Shown here one piece after another: positions 42,357-53,681 of a DNA stretch of 64,000 bases. The number at the start of each line of letters is the position of its first letter. The stretch's first letter is position 1. Under the pieces are notes generated by a model. That model ran no database searches and had not been told where the DNA came from. It was given only the letters and a program-made list of their open reading frames with translations. The position numbers were made by a program, and so were the translations under genes. This stretch comes from Tetraselmis striata (Eukaryota; Chlorophyta; Chlorodendrophyceae; Chlorodendrales; Chlorodendraceae), in assembly GCA_006384855.1 (NCBI GenBank), contig VCJN01000810.1:229337-293336 (forward strand), read 5' to 3'.

Positions 42357-45300
42357 TGTTCGCGGCTGTCCTATTATATGCGTTTAGCGAGCTCCAGAGC
42401 TGCTTCGCGCTCGGCCTCCGGTGTAAATTGTCGGTGAAACGGAAATGTCAGCTTGTACTACAGCTGACGCGTTGACGTATCGCCGCCTTGCAGAGGACGT
42501 CTTGTTGGGCTTATTCACGGCTCAAAAAGGGCGGGGCCACGTGCGGGCGCGTTCCTATCGTCGCTAACCTGCGATGGCCAGAGATTTCAGACGCTGCAAG
42601 TGGACGGCGGGGCAGTGGCGAGTATTCGTGCAGGCCTTTCCGAGAGTTTCGGCTTGTGTCTCCGGGACGACGCAAAGGAGTCACAAGGGCAGCGCAGTAG
42701 ACAGGCAACCGGGGCTCGCAGGCTCGCAGGAGTTGCAACTGACCTTCCGAATCCGCAACCCCTCTGAACCCCTCAGAGGAAGTAAAGTTTCCGATTCTTG
42801 TCAGGCGCGTCCCGATAAGATTTTGCCACCTGCCACGCGCCTGCTCCGCGTTGTCGGGCGATATTGTCACACGGTTTCGGAGGGGGTGAAGGTGACGGGG
42901 GTCAAAGCCACGAACTGGCTGCTACGAGCACCGCCACAAAGCCTATATTTTCTGGGGCGCTTTACGCGCGAGTTGCTGCGGCCTGTCTGAACTGCTGTTG
43001 GAGAAGCGGCTGGAGGCGAGGTAGGCCGGACAGCCACTGTTTGCAGTGTCGAAAGTGCACACTCCGAGGTGTTGGTCTCTGCGAGGTGGGTAGTCGCTAT
43101 ATTAATATTATTGCCGAAATAATAGTATGGAGCAGAGCTGGTATCTATATAGCGGTTATTGTTGTCGCGCCGCCGGTGATGACCGAATCTAGCACCGGTC
43201 CGGGATACTGGTACTTGTACTCGTACTCATACCGCGGTATCCCGGTGTAAGGCGGATTATCGGTGGCGCCGCGCATCGCGCGCGAGCGCAGGCGCGTTGA
43301 CGACATACATTATACGGGCGCGCGCCGGCGCATCAGCAGGGCGCGCGTGCCGTATTTCCTGTACGGGATCGTACTCGTACGAGTACAGTGGATAGTGGTA
43401 CTCAGCATAATCGTAAATTATCGTACTAATATAGTAACATGAGCTCATGTAATCTCTTCTCCCCCCCAATATAGTAACATGAGCGACCTCCACAGGCGAT
43501 CGATAGTCGCGCCCGGGAGCGCCGATGCCTCTTATTTATTGGAAGTGTGCATATACATACATAAGGCGAATAATATTAATGAGAACAATTCGTAGTCGCT
43601 CCCTGGTATCGGTACCGGTATCGGTATCGGTATCGGCGTATAGGTAATATAAATTGTTTCGCTACCCGTAGTAAGGATTATTCTGCGGATGAGTAGTAAA
43701 CACCCGCAAGCAGGACTCCATGGCGTACAGCAATGGCGACGTAACGACGAATCCCTTTGGCTAGCATGCCTATTCTGACGACTGCCCTCTTTACTACCAC
43801 TGTTAAGTAGGGGAGAACAGGCGTAGAGGGCAGACTGGCGCTCAGTAGCCCGAAAAAGTACGGAAAGTATCAGGATAGACAAGGTGGGATAGACAAGAAG
43901 GTCCCAGAAGGGTAAAAAGAAAGCACAGGAAGCGGGTACGCTAGTACTGGTGTGAATTACAAAAAGGGCAGTTCCCCAGAATTAGAAAATCAACGCTAGT
44001 ACGCTAGTACTGGTACTGGTACCCGTAGTGATTTGATACATAATCACCCACCCCCAATCAAGCCGCACCCCATGATCAAGCTGCCAAAAATGCGTCCTAT
44101 TCCATATAGAAGTAAGGATTAGGCGGTACATTAATACATCTAATCCGTACATATTACCAATCAAGCCGCACCCCATGAACCAGCTGCCAAAAATACTTCT
44201 TATAAGGATGAACAAGTCGGCGGCAAATAATATTATTTAATCTGTATAATCCTTATATATATACATCATTTCTCATACATTATTAGAGCGCAGCAGCGGT
44301 AGTTATTCACAGCAAAATGCTGTGCCTATACGAGTACAGTATGCCGTTTGTAAATGTAAAGTGAGCATAGTCTTGCTGGATTTCGTTTCGGGGCGCGCCG
44401 GCAGTGGTTATTACAGCAAGCACATCAGGCTACCCGTCCTGTACTAGAAGCGCTATGTTGCAGTACATTTAGTACCTGTAGACTGTAGTCGCCACCCACG
44501 TTCGAATTATGCGCGTCGTTTGTCGCGTTTTAGGATATCAAACTCACGTGCAGATACACGTAGATGCGCGGATGTGCACTTTTTCCGACATCGCGAAACG
44601 CGTCGTCAGGCGCGTAGTTTCGAAAGCGCTGATCGCTCCTACGAGTATCCGGTACTAGTGTGAATTACAAAAGACCAGTGTAAAATTAGAAATCCACCGC
44701 TAAAAGCAGTACTAAAGTAAGATCAGCACAAGGTGATTATTACTGTATATTACGTACTACTTTATTTACATGAGCTAGCAGCAGAAGGCAGTATTACGTA
44801 CGACGCGGAAGCGCGCGCCATTTTGTGGCAATTCAAATAGCAAGGCGGATAAGCCGGCGCGAGATGCCGAACAGATGGCGACTTCATACATGCACTACGA
44901 GTACGGTATTCGTCTGCAATATGGGTCGCACCGACTACGCGGCGTCCCCGCTCGTAATATACCTGTAGTACCCTACGCGCGAACGCGTATGGGTAATATA
45001 TGTACATTTTTATACCGGATTTATATACAATAAAGGGCCCGACATAAATAAAGCACTCGTTGTAGTACCGAAAGTACTGCAGTGTGCGCTGACGCGTTGA
45101 GCAGTGCCGCGTTATTTTAAAATTCATAATGGCGACCCCCTGCTCGTCTACACCCACCTGCTAATCCTTATCGACTATAAACTTGACTTCGAGACACAGT
45201 TTCAGTAGCTTTTAAAACCAAGTTTTTCACATTGCTCTAATCTCTTTGCGACGCGCTGAACTCGCTATCGACCACCTGTATATGTAGCGACTCTCCGAGA

Positions 45301-45565
45301 TTTTGAGCTTTAATAGGTTTTGAGCGTTTTGAACTCCACATGCCAGCGACATTTTGAGTTCGTTGGATATCTATAAGTATTGGGTGCCTGCCCAGGGATT
45401 ACACAAACCCTACTAGGGATTGCCTTCACGAGTAGGAGTACCCGTACTGAGACGCGTAGAACAGTAAATTAACCTATTTTGTAGCGCGTATTTCATTTTG
45501 CCCCACATGTTTTGTCATACCCTAGTTCTCGGGGCTACTATCAGCACTGAAGTCTCAAGGGTGTT
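42357..45565. other. Intergenic; no gene seen
   Basis: The first ~150 bp upstream of 42356 are probably the 5' UTR/promoter of the minus-strand CAMTA-like gene. The rest shows short open frames without domains. It has many GTACTCGTAC/GGTACCGG phrases, a (GGTATC)n run at 43605-43640, and an ~50-bp duplication at 44054-44100 and 44156-44205 (CAATCAAGCCGCACCCCATG). GTGAATTACAAAA phrases recur at about 43951 and 44659. A short copy of the TTACATGAGCTAGCAGC block lies at 44764. Confidence 0.5.
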
Positions 45566-45850
45566 GTAGCTTGGAAATTGAAATTGAAATTGATTGCAAT
45601 TGCTAGTTTGCTGCACCCACTTGCTCAGACTGAGTTGTTTCGAGGGCATGCTATCTCTAACAACAGTGGGGAACACGAAGTGTTATCACAACTAAAGCTG
45701 TGGGCCATCCTCCTATGTTTCCTCGCCCGCCCTCCTCTGTCCAGCGGGAAATAGATAGCTAAGACCGCAGAGCCCCCCTGTTGTCCCTACCTACGTCGGA
45801 CCCATCCCATCCAGAGCTCAATAGGCAAGCTAAGGCAGCCAAAGGCATCA
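45566..45850 (-). mobile_element. LINE 3' end, 5'-truncated copy
   Basis: In reverse complement this matches the 3' UTR at about 17050-17330 along its length (GAGCTCTGGATGGGAT, CTTCGTGTTCCCCACTGT, TTAGAGATAGCA) and ends in the same ATTTCA repeats. Divergence is substantial. Nothing of ORF1 is present, as expected for a copy truncated during target-primed reverse transcription. Confidence 0.75.
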
Positions 45851-47440
45851 TGCATGATGCTATTGAGGTGTGATGGGTGAGGGGAGCAAACCGGAATAGT
45901 TGTATGGTGCTCAATATTTACATATCGCTGAGCCGGCTAGCTTGGCGGGGTGGGGGCTGCAATAGGAACCGGCACCTGGCTGGGGGGATGCGACTACGCT
46001 ACCCGGCCCGGTGTGTACGGCTAGTACTTAAGCATCCGGTAGCGAAATCATACCGGGCGGTGCGTAGTACTATGAAAATCATTAAGTAGGCTCATCACAA
46101 TGCAGCATGACGCTAGCCTGGCATCGCGAGTCCGCGCGATGATGACAACGCGCCGCACAGCATGGTCATAATGTATTTAAGTCATACATTAAACAAAGTA
46201 CAATGATGACGGATTCCGGGCGGGTGGGCGCGCAGTCGCGCGAGCGGCCGGGGCCGCGGCCGGCGCGCGGGTGGCGGGGCCAGCCAAGCCACAGCGCCAT
46301 GCCATAATGGCAACAGCAAGGTAGCAAGATGGGAGCGAGGGAGTATTCGATCACACCCCGAGGCACCCACTCGACCGGCACTCTATCAGGAAACGCAATT
46401 AACGAGTATCTTAACGCCACAGGCGAGATGTTACGGGCAGTCGTGCATGGTACACGGGCAGTCGCGCACGGCACTCCTAGGGAAAGCCAACGCAATCAGG
46501 GGTCACGGACGGGCCGCTAGGCCGTTATGGCGCATTGAGCGCCGCGATGCCCCCCCCCCCTTCCCCCCCCCCCCCCCCCCCCCCCGTTATTCGAGCTGGC
46601 CTACTAGTATGTGTGCTTTAGCCAGTGACACAGGGACGGTCGTCTACCGTTGGCGAAGCAAACACGACAATAAGGTACGGACGTGGCTGCCCGCCTGCCC
46701 AGGGGCGGCGAAACGCGACCACACTCGCGTATTATCTTGTCGGGGCTTTCATCATTGGTTGTTGCTACATGCCATGAGTATGTGTAGCAACGAGGCAGCT
46801 CCTGGGTCTAAGACGTTTAGCATGTGCATGTTGGCCGCGTCAAGCATCTTGTTCGGCTGAATTTGGGTTGTCTTTGGAGCGTGGTTTGTGGCGTTGTGTT
46901 TACAAGTATGCCTCCCACGATTGCACACAACAATCCTATGTTGTGAACAGCTTCCGCTTCCACACCCCTTCCCACGAGTTGTCTTTCAACTTTCGAGGCT
47001 GCAGTTTTTCCGAGTGATGCAAAGCGCCTAGCTCTCGCTGAGTTGCTTCTCCTCCCCGAAGGAGCAATGCATGTTATACTTTCAGGCACATGTGTGTGCA
47101 TGGCAAATATTTGAAGTAATTATGATTTCAATTTGTACGGAAGCCTGTGGTACAGACAAAGTTGAAATATGGAATGCTGGAGTATAAATAGCAAACTAGC
47201 CGCTTACCACTGCCAAAAGAAGTTGGCTTCGCCTTATAGCGTTGCCAGCACGCCAGTTGGTCCCATACCGCGTACACGCTCGGCGCCAGTGATCTCGCTA
47301 CCGCCATCGGTGCAGCATGCTCCGACACCCGCATGCACGTATAAGTCGGGGCCATAATCTCGTGTATAGCATGTCCGGCCAATATTTTCTTCTTGGCAAT
47401 CAGCACATCATACGCTTGAACCAGAGACAATGCCGCGTTG
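45851..47440. other. Intergenic; no gene seen
   Basis: A C-rich tract lies at 46550-46585. Frames are short and lack recognisable domains. The Pro/Arg-rich frames at 46160-46500 look compositional. Confidence 0.45.
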
Positions 47441-47446
47441 GCATAG

Positions 47447-47600
47447 TCACTCCTCTGTTGGCACTGCAATCAATATCTCCGCTGATTGAAGCGCAACATA
47501 ACTCTCGTGGCACATCTTCTCTGACTGTGCAAACATGGATGACGCGCATTTGAAGCGCTTGTCGAGAGATCCCACCAGATGCTCAATGCAATTGATACGG
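47447..47600 (-). pseudogene. Possible hAT-type transposase scrap
   Basis: The minus strand reads RINCIEHLVGSLDKRFKCAS and SYVALQSAEILIAVPTEE before a stop. A hydrophobic residue, Asp/Glu-His-Leu and then Leu-x-x-Arg-Phe resembles the 'DHL...L..RF' segment in some hAT-family transposases. The fragment is too short for a firm call. Further minus-strand wording down to 47128 is not recognised. Confidence 0.25.
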
Positions 47601-47842
47601 CGCATGTATATACACATTGATGGCATTCCAAATTTCAGATATGTTGGTGCATATTTAAATATTATGTATATACACAAATACATATGTAATATATAATATG
47701 CATGTATGTATGTACGTATGTATGGCAACAGCAGTACACAGTACCAAGTAGCTGTTGATAGGTTCATTGATATATAGCAGTATTTTGGAGTTGGTGCAGG
47801 TTGCCTTGGAGACAAGCAACCGCTGTGGGTGGCTTAGAATAT

Positions 47843-47884
47843 GTTTCGGTTCTCATGGCTCAACAGAGCCATGAGAACCGAAAC
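47843..47884. repeat. Perfect 19-bp hairpin with 4-nt loop
   Basis: GTTTCGGTTCTCATGGCTC is followed by AACA and then its exact reverse complement. A direct repeat of TATCAGCAGCTACACCT follows at about 47890-47950. The hairpin could be a transposon end, a small-RNA precursor or a recombination product. Confidence 0.9.
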
Positions 47885-48297
47885 TTTGCCTATCAGCAGC
47901 TACACCTTTGTACTATCCGCAGCCCTTTGTACTATCAGCAGCTACACCTGCAGTCTGAAGGCTCAGTTGGAAATGCTAGCTGGTGCACCTTGGCACAATT
48001 GTATTCTAGTATATAAAGCATGTTGAGCCGCAGTTCTGGCGGCTCCTGTCTCTAAAGTAATGGCTGTGGTGGTGCCCAGAGTTGCATGACCATCTGAGGT
48101 CGTTCTAGAGTGGGCATGTTCGCCACATGCCTACTGATGACTCTCTAGGAACGGGGTCATGGGGGAGCTCTCAGCTCCTTAATACATTATGCCATACATG
48201 TAATATCCCTAAGTACTACTGCCAAATATCGGCGCAACACATCCAGCTCTCAGTGAGCAGTGCAGTCTGCCTAACATTACAACTGGTGGTCTTACAG

Positions 48298-49428
48298 TCA
48301 GATCAGTAGATCTGTAACATACCGGTGTAATCTATTACTTCTCAACACCCTCTTCACTGGTTGCTGTAGCTTGCATATCATTCGTGACCTCAGCCATGAG
48401 TGCCTAAACTTGAAGTCGTGGCAGTGCTTTGGTAAACATGTCTGCAAGCATCTCATGAGTGGGCACATAGTGGATGTGCACGGCACCTGCTTGATGGGCG
48501 TCCCGCACGAAGTGAAATCGGATGTCCAAATGCGCGTTGACGTCACATCCGTGGTGGCGATGACTATGCACGCCTGGTTGTCATCACCGACGGGAGTGGG
48601 TGCTGTCTGCTGGAAGCCAAGTTCTTCTAACATTTGGCGCAAGAACACTGCCTCTTGCAGTGTCATGCAGAGAGCGATGTACTCTGCCTCTGTTGTGGAC
48701 AAGGCCACCAGTGCATGTAATTTCGACAAAAAACTGATTGCTCCGTCCTCCGCAAAGGAAGAAAACGTAGTCGGTAGTAGTCTTGCATTGACTGGGGTAG
48801 GTCGTCGGGAAGTTGGCGTCACTGTATCCATGCAGTGCCAGCTTGTCGTCGCCACCAATGGTGATTCCACGGCTGTTTGTCCCCTTGAGGTACCTCCGAC
48901 AGTGTCGTGCGTCCTCCATGTGTGCCTTGGTTGGGGTAGACATGTCTTGAATCGGCACAGTCGGGCGACTGATTCAGCGATATCTGGCCGAGTGGCGACT
49001 GCGGCGTAGAGCAGAGCTCCCACAAGGCTGCGGTACGTGCTGACCTCAGTCTCGGTGCACTGTTCGGACTCGCGGGGATCGTTGGCCACACTGGAAACCT
49101 TGGATGCACAGTAGTGCTCCATTCCAAATCAAGCGAGTAGGTCATGGATGTACTTGACTGGTGAATGGTGATGGTGCGTGATGCTCGCTTCGGTCTCGCT
49201 CAACCTTGACGCCCAATAGCCATGAGCAGCTGCCGAGGTCCTTGATGTCAAATCGGGCTGCCATATGGACTCCTTGAATGATGCGATCCAGGCCATAGAG
49301 TTGCTAGCGATCAGGATGCCATCAACGTAGATGGCGATGACTGCCATGGCGATGATTGCCGAGTCGCTGCTGCGGTAGACATAAGCACCATGATATGTTC
49401 GTAGCTGTGTGCAGTTCATAGTGATCAT
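48298..49428 (-). pseudogene. Copia RT C-part and RNase H, frameshifted
   Basis: The first frame (49428-49129) has AVIAIYVDGILIASNS, the copia RT catalytic box with the second Asp replaced by Gly (YVDG). Then MEHYCASKVSSVANDPRESE and TYRSLVGALLYAAVATRPDI (49122 on), TPTKAHMEDARHCRRYLKGT with HGYSDANFP in another frame, and KLHALVALSTTEAEYIALCM with QEAVFLRQMLEELGF, which is copia RNase H. At least three frame changes occur. No 3' LTR is found below 48298. Confidence 0.75.
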
Positions 49429-50116
49429 GAAGTCTTGAAGAGCACGGTGCCAATTGTGTCGCTTGCTTCAATCCATAGACGGTTTTGAGGAGGCGACATG
49501 CGAGGGACCTCCCATCATGGCCATATTCAACGAAGTCCTTTGGTTGCTCCATGTAGATTTCCTCATCCGGATTGGTGTACAGGAATGCGCAGTCGACATC
49601 AGTTTGTTCCATGTGCATGTCAAGGTGAGCTGCAATGGAGAAGATGACTCTGAGGGTGGTGAACTTCACCGTCGGTGCGAAGGTTTCCATGAAGTCGAGG
49701 CCTTGCACTTGGGTGAAGCCTTTGGCGCTGAGCCGGGCTTTCTCCTTTGAGACATTCCCATCTGCATTGTGTTTGGTTTTGTACCCCCACTTGGATTTAA
49801 CGACTCTACGACCACCTCCGGGCTTGGGTGCCAACTTCCACGTACCACGGTTGACCAGTGACGTGTATTCATGTCGCATAGACTCCATCCATTGTGGTGC
49901 CTTAGGGCCATTAATCGCCTCCTCAAATGTGATAGGGTCACCGGGCGCCTCGCCTGCCACGAGTGCCCAATCGGCTGGGTAAATGTTGCGGCCGAAGCAC
50001 AGTAATGACAGCTCATCATGTACGGGGCACTCGCCAGTCATCACTGCTACAACAAATAACTGAGTCTGCCACGAGCCATCATCTGTGTTGTACACTCCGC
50101 GGTGTCTGTTGCGCAC
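49322..50116 (-). pseudogene. Copia reverse transcriptase, N-part
   Basis: The frame contains DPITFEEAINGPKAPQWMES, NRGTWKLAPKPGGGRRVVKS, KWGYKTKHNADGNVSKEKAR and FTQVQGLDFMETFAPTVKFT, then TDVDCAFLYTNPDEEIYMEQ, the first RT catalytic Asp region. It goes out of frame after LLKTVYGLKQA near 49450. Between it and the integrase frame is a short overlap at 50047-50168. Confidence 0.85.
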
Positions 50117-50167
50117 TCCTCGGGTGTCCTGTCGGGTCCGCGCTGCTGCTGCTGGCGTTGGTATTGT

Positions 50168-52162
50168 TTATGAAGACGCTGTGGTCGCAGGTAGAGTGCC
50201 GGATTGTGGTGGCTGATTGGGGACGATCGGCGCGCGAATGACTGATGATTCGCGCGCAGTGGGGTGATAATAGGGGGCTGAGCTCGTGGCATAGGAGGAG
50301 GGGGAGTAATTTCTCTGCTCGGAGGCGGAGGTGTTGCTTCGCGAGGCGCTGTAGGCTCTGGGCGCCGGGGGTAAAGTGCTATCAGGATTATCACTGAGGT
50401 TGATGTCGTTGCTGCCGCTGTCGCTGTCGTTGTGGATACGGTTGAAGCTCCGGGTAGAGCCCCAGGCAAGAGATAGGGGGTCGACGGGCTGCAGTATTGC
50501 GCATGTGGGGCAGCGGGGGGCCGGGGCTTTTCCAGGGGCGGATGCCCCTCTTGAGGTGGAAACCCCTCCTGAGGTGGACGCCCATGAGGCTGATGGTGGT
50601 CTCAACCCCTCCTGAGTGGCAGCATGCCACTCATCAGGCACATCAACCGCCACGGCGGGGCCATGGGGCGTCTCATCGAACGCGACGGACCGGCTGGCGA
50701 TGACGGTGCGAGTGTCAGCCATGTGGACTAGCCACGCTGGGGAGTCGGGCGAGTAGCCAACGAACATGCCCTTGCGGGCTGAGTGAGCGAGTTTGCGCCG
50801 ATTCTCTCGGGGGACGTAGGCTGGACGTCCGAGTACTCGCAGGTATGACAGGTCGGGCAGGGCGCCGGTGATTTTCCGCAGTGGGATGTCCGCGACGCCT
50901 CGCCGCATGGTGCGGTTGTGGATATGGGCTGCGACCATCATACCAAACTCCCAGTACGAATCCGCGAGAGTGGCATAGGTAAGCATGCAGCGCGCCCATG
51001 TACTAAGAGTGCGCCACGAGCGCTCAGAGAGATCATTATGGAACTGGCTGTACGGGGCTGCATATGTGCGACTCACTTGTAACTCATCGTAGGCTGCAAT
51101 GTATGATGCGCTCCGGAACGCGGTGTCATTGTCAACTCGCAGGACGTGTACAATGAATCCGAGGTTGACGACCACTGTGTTGAAGGCGCGCAGACATGTA
51201 ACTGCTGCGGAGCGTGAGCGCACAAAGTACAGGCATGCCATGGACGAGGCGTAGTCGAAGGCGCCACAGCAGTAGGCATTGCCTTGCAAAGATGGAGTTC
51301 TGGTTTCCCCGAAGTCCCAACCCACCAGTGAGAACGGGACAGTGGGTTTGTCGTGGCATCGGCGCAGCATCGGTGCAGTGGTCGACTTGACCAGTGCACA
51401 CGCCTTACAGAACGGTATGCTGATGTGCTGCAGCTGGCCATAGCGGGGTACGTCATGGTCTGCCAGGGCGGCATCCATTGCATGCTCATGGAGATGACCG
51501 AGAGGAGCGTGCCACAGCATCTTGATATGTTCCTTCGGCGAGCGCAATGCAAGCAGGCATGTGGAGCTAGATGTGTCGGCGGACGGCGATGACTGAGCAG
51601 TAGTGAATGTTGTGTTTAGCACAAAGAGCTGACCATTGAACTCAATGGGGACAGATACATCATCGGATAGCTGCATGGCATTGCTTTGAGCTGTCATCAG
51701 CACTTTGAATTCCGGGTTGGCTATCTGAGCGGCTCGCGCACTAAACAACCGAAGTACGCATTCATTTGATTTCGATGTCAAGTCGGGGACGTGTAGGCAG
51801 TTGCGGACCATGGAAGACACAGAGCGTCCACCCTCAGTTTGCATGGTAAGGTGGATTGTGCCCACACCCACTGCGTACGCGCCAAGCCCACTGATCCATC
51901 GTCGGGTTATGGTTCGGTAATCACCGGCGCTGGCGTAGTCCGCGAAGCAAGCTACCATATGGGACGTGGCGCCGGTGTCGAACACCCATTGGTCAGGAAA
52001 GGTGTGGGTGTTGGGCAAGGCTGTTTCATCCTTCCAGGATGTCACGGAGATAGCGAGAGCCAACCAGCGAGCAACGTTGGCATCAATATACGCTCCAAAT
52101 GCACGACGCCGTAGGTCCTCAGATATGCCATGGAGGTTGAGCGTGGACTGATCGAAGCCCAT
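50168..52162 (-). CDS. Copia protease and integrase polyprotein part
   Basis: A 664-residue frame. The protease motif is VFDTGATSHMVACFADY. The GAG-pre-integrase finger is WHAPLGHLHEHAMDAALAD with CKACALVKS. The integrase core is VGWDFGETRTPSLQGNAY, VLRVDNDTAFRSASYIAAY and SQFHNDLSERSWRTLSTWAR, where the DDE triad can be placed, followed by RMFVGY-type wording (KGMFVGYSPDSPAWLVHMA). The linker to the RT is Pro/Ser-rich. Order PR-IN-RT-RH marks Ty1/copia. Gag is almost entirely missing: only about 30 codons separate the LTR-proximal leader from this frame. Confidence 0.9.
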   Translation of the reverse strand: MGFDQSTLNLHGISEDLRRRAFGAYIDANVARWLALAISVTSWKDETALPNTHTFPDQWVFDTGATSHMVACFADYASAGDYRTITRRWISGLGAYAVGVGTIHLTMQTEGGRSVSSMVRNCLHVPDLTSKSNECVLRLFSARAAQIANPEFKVLMTAQSNAMQLSDDVSVPIEFNGQLFVLNTTFTTAQSSPSADTSSSTCLLALRSPKEHIKMLWHAPLGHLHEHAMDAALADHDVPRYGQLQHISIPFCKACALVKSTTAPMLRRCHDKPTVPFSLVGWDFGETRTPSLQGNAYCCGAFDYASSMACLYFVRSRSAAVTCLRAFNTVVVNLGFIVHVLRVDNDTAFRSASYIAAYDELQVSRTYAAPYSQFHNDLSERSWRTLSTWARCMLTYATLADSYWEFGMMVAAHIHNRTMRRGVADIPLRKITGALPDLSYLRVLGRPAYVPRENRRKLAHSARKGMFVGYSPDSPAWLVHMADTRTVIASRSVAFDETPHGPAVAVDVPDEWHAATQEGLRPPSASWASTSGGVSTSRGASAPGKAPAPRCPTCAILQPVDPLSLAWGSTRSFNRIHNDSDSGSNDINLSDNPDSTLPPAPRAYSASRSNTSASEQRNYSPSSYATSSAPYYHPTARESSVIRAPIVPNQPPQSGTLPATTASS

Positions 52163-52267
52163 GCTTTCGCATCGGACGTCCCGTCACGTTCCGTCCAAAC
52201 TCCATCGAGGAGCAGCATGCCGCGGCCCGGGATTGGGCCGTGCATTCTCTATGCCCAGGTTCCCTTG

Positions 52268-52840
52268 TGCGGCAGTCTCGCCCCTCACACACGCAAAAGG
52301 CAAGACTGGCGTGAAAACACAGAGGCAATAGAGAAGAAAGAAACAATGGTTACAACGCTGTCACCACCCGCCGCTATTTATGCGTCTGGCTAGCTCGCAG
52401 CTAGCCACCACCAAGCGGCACGCGCACTGCGAAGCGCGTCACCGTGGAGAGTCGTGCCTTGAAGTGTCGAACAGGAGGTCGTCGCTTAGAGACCTCCGCA
52501 CAAGTAGTTGACACATCAGTTTATACACAAGCATGCAACTGATGTTACAGAGGCAGGTGCATTATACATATATGCCTGCTACGCGGGTACGGACATGCGT
52601 ATTATCCCGTAACTACCACTGAACAGTATACCGGTACAAGTAGGACTTTTTTTAGTGCGCTTTTGTGAAAGCCCTTATGTAATTAACTATTAGTAGGACT
52701 CATCTCATGATTCATCATCCACCAGTACTCGTATTGTGGCGCGTGACACACGCGCGCAGACATACGATACATCAGGTACTCGTACATGAATGATGCTACG
52801 ATCATACAGTACCCGTACAGAGTATGCCATTATTGTCACA
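52268..52840 (-). repeat. Copia 5' LTR with 53-bp insertion
   Basis: On the plus strand it runs from TGCGGCAGTC to TATTGTCACA. The second copy at 55997-56516 is 520 bp; this one is 573 bp, the difference being one 44-bp insert plus a 9-bp duplication. The two otherwise differ at about ten positions. It directly precedes the copia reading frames on the minus strand. Confidence 0.85.
52648..52691. mobile_element. 44-bp insertion with 9-bp target duplication
   Basis: The insert is flanked by AGTAGGACT at 52639-52647 and 52692-52700; the other LTR copy has a single AGTAGGACT and no insert. It contains GTGCGCTTTTGTGAAAGCCC, then TTATGTAATTA. A 33-bp identical stretch lies at 19231-19263 and relatives at 32262 and 33074. 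It is too small to encode anything. Confidence 0.85.
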
Positions 52841-52898
52841 CTAGTGGCTACTTCTCTCCCCCCTTGACAACAGTGTGAAATAGCATTCCACAGGCAGT

Positions 52899-53670
52899 TT
52901 AATTTGCAGTCGGCACACGTGCCGGGTATTTATGCATATGCTCCACAAATTCAGGTGACTTTACAAAGTCCAGCCATTTGGGAGTAGCCATGAAATCCTG
53001 CAATGCTATTGTCCTTTTAACATCAAACAAACGATGCCAAACAGGGGCAATAGACTCATCCGCAAAGTGAACAAGAAATTGCAACTTAGTACCACGTAAA
53101 TCGGGCATGGAACCAATCTTCACGCTGGTAATCTTGTCAATCTCATACTCATCATCAGAGTCGTCACCGGTACCAACAACAAGAGGTACATGCGGGCGCA
53201 ACTAACGGCGCAGTGGGACGGGGTCTCAAGTTATAAACATGAAATACTGGGTGCAACTTAACACCAGCAGGTAATTTCAGTCGATAACTATGACCGCCAA
53301 TTTTCTCTACAATAGAAAATGGGCCAAGCTGCTTGTCCATCAGCTTTTTGCAAGGCTGGCATTTGACCTTAAGCAGACGGGTATCCACACATACTCTATC
53401 TCCAACATTGAAGATAGGAGGATTGCGCTGTTGCCTAACGCTAGGACGAACAGTCAATTCATCTTTATGGACAGCCAACACTGACCGAACCAACTCATGA
53501 ATCTCTTTCATATCTTGGATACGTTGCTGATGAGCATCACGGGAGAATGCTATTGTTGGTCTCACACCAAACAATACATCCGGAGGCGTTTCAGGATTGA
53601 AACCATACATAACCTCAAATGGTGCATGCTCAATGCCAAGTGCTTTGTTGGAACTATACGCAAATTATTC
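52899..53670 (-). pseudogene. Chromovirus integrase C-part with chromodomain
   Basis: The minus strand reads FAYSSNKALGIEHAPFEVMY (after a TAA near 53670) and GFNPETPPDVLFG. It continues with VGDRVCVDTRLLKVKCQPCK, LMDKQLGPFSIVEKIGGHSY and VKLHPVFHVYNLRP, the end of the Ty3 integrase. In the next frame, EIDKITSVKIGSMPDLRGTK and QFLVHFADESIAPVWHRLFD form a chromodomain-like end, stopping at 52899. It continues upstream at 55784 beyond a transposon insertion. Confidence 0.8.
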
Positions 53671-53681
53671 CATCAATGGTA

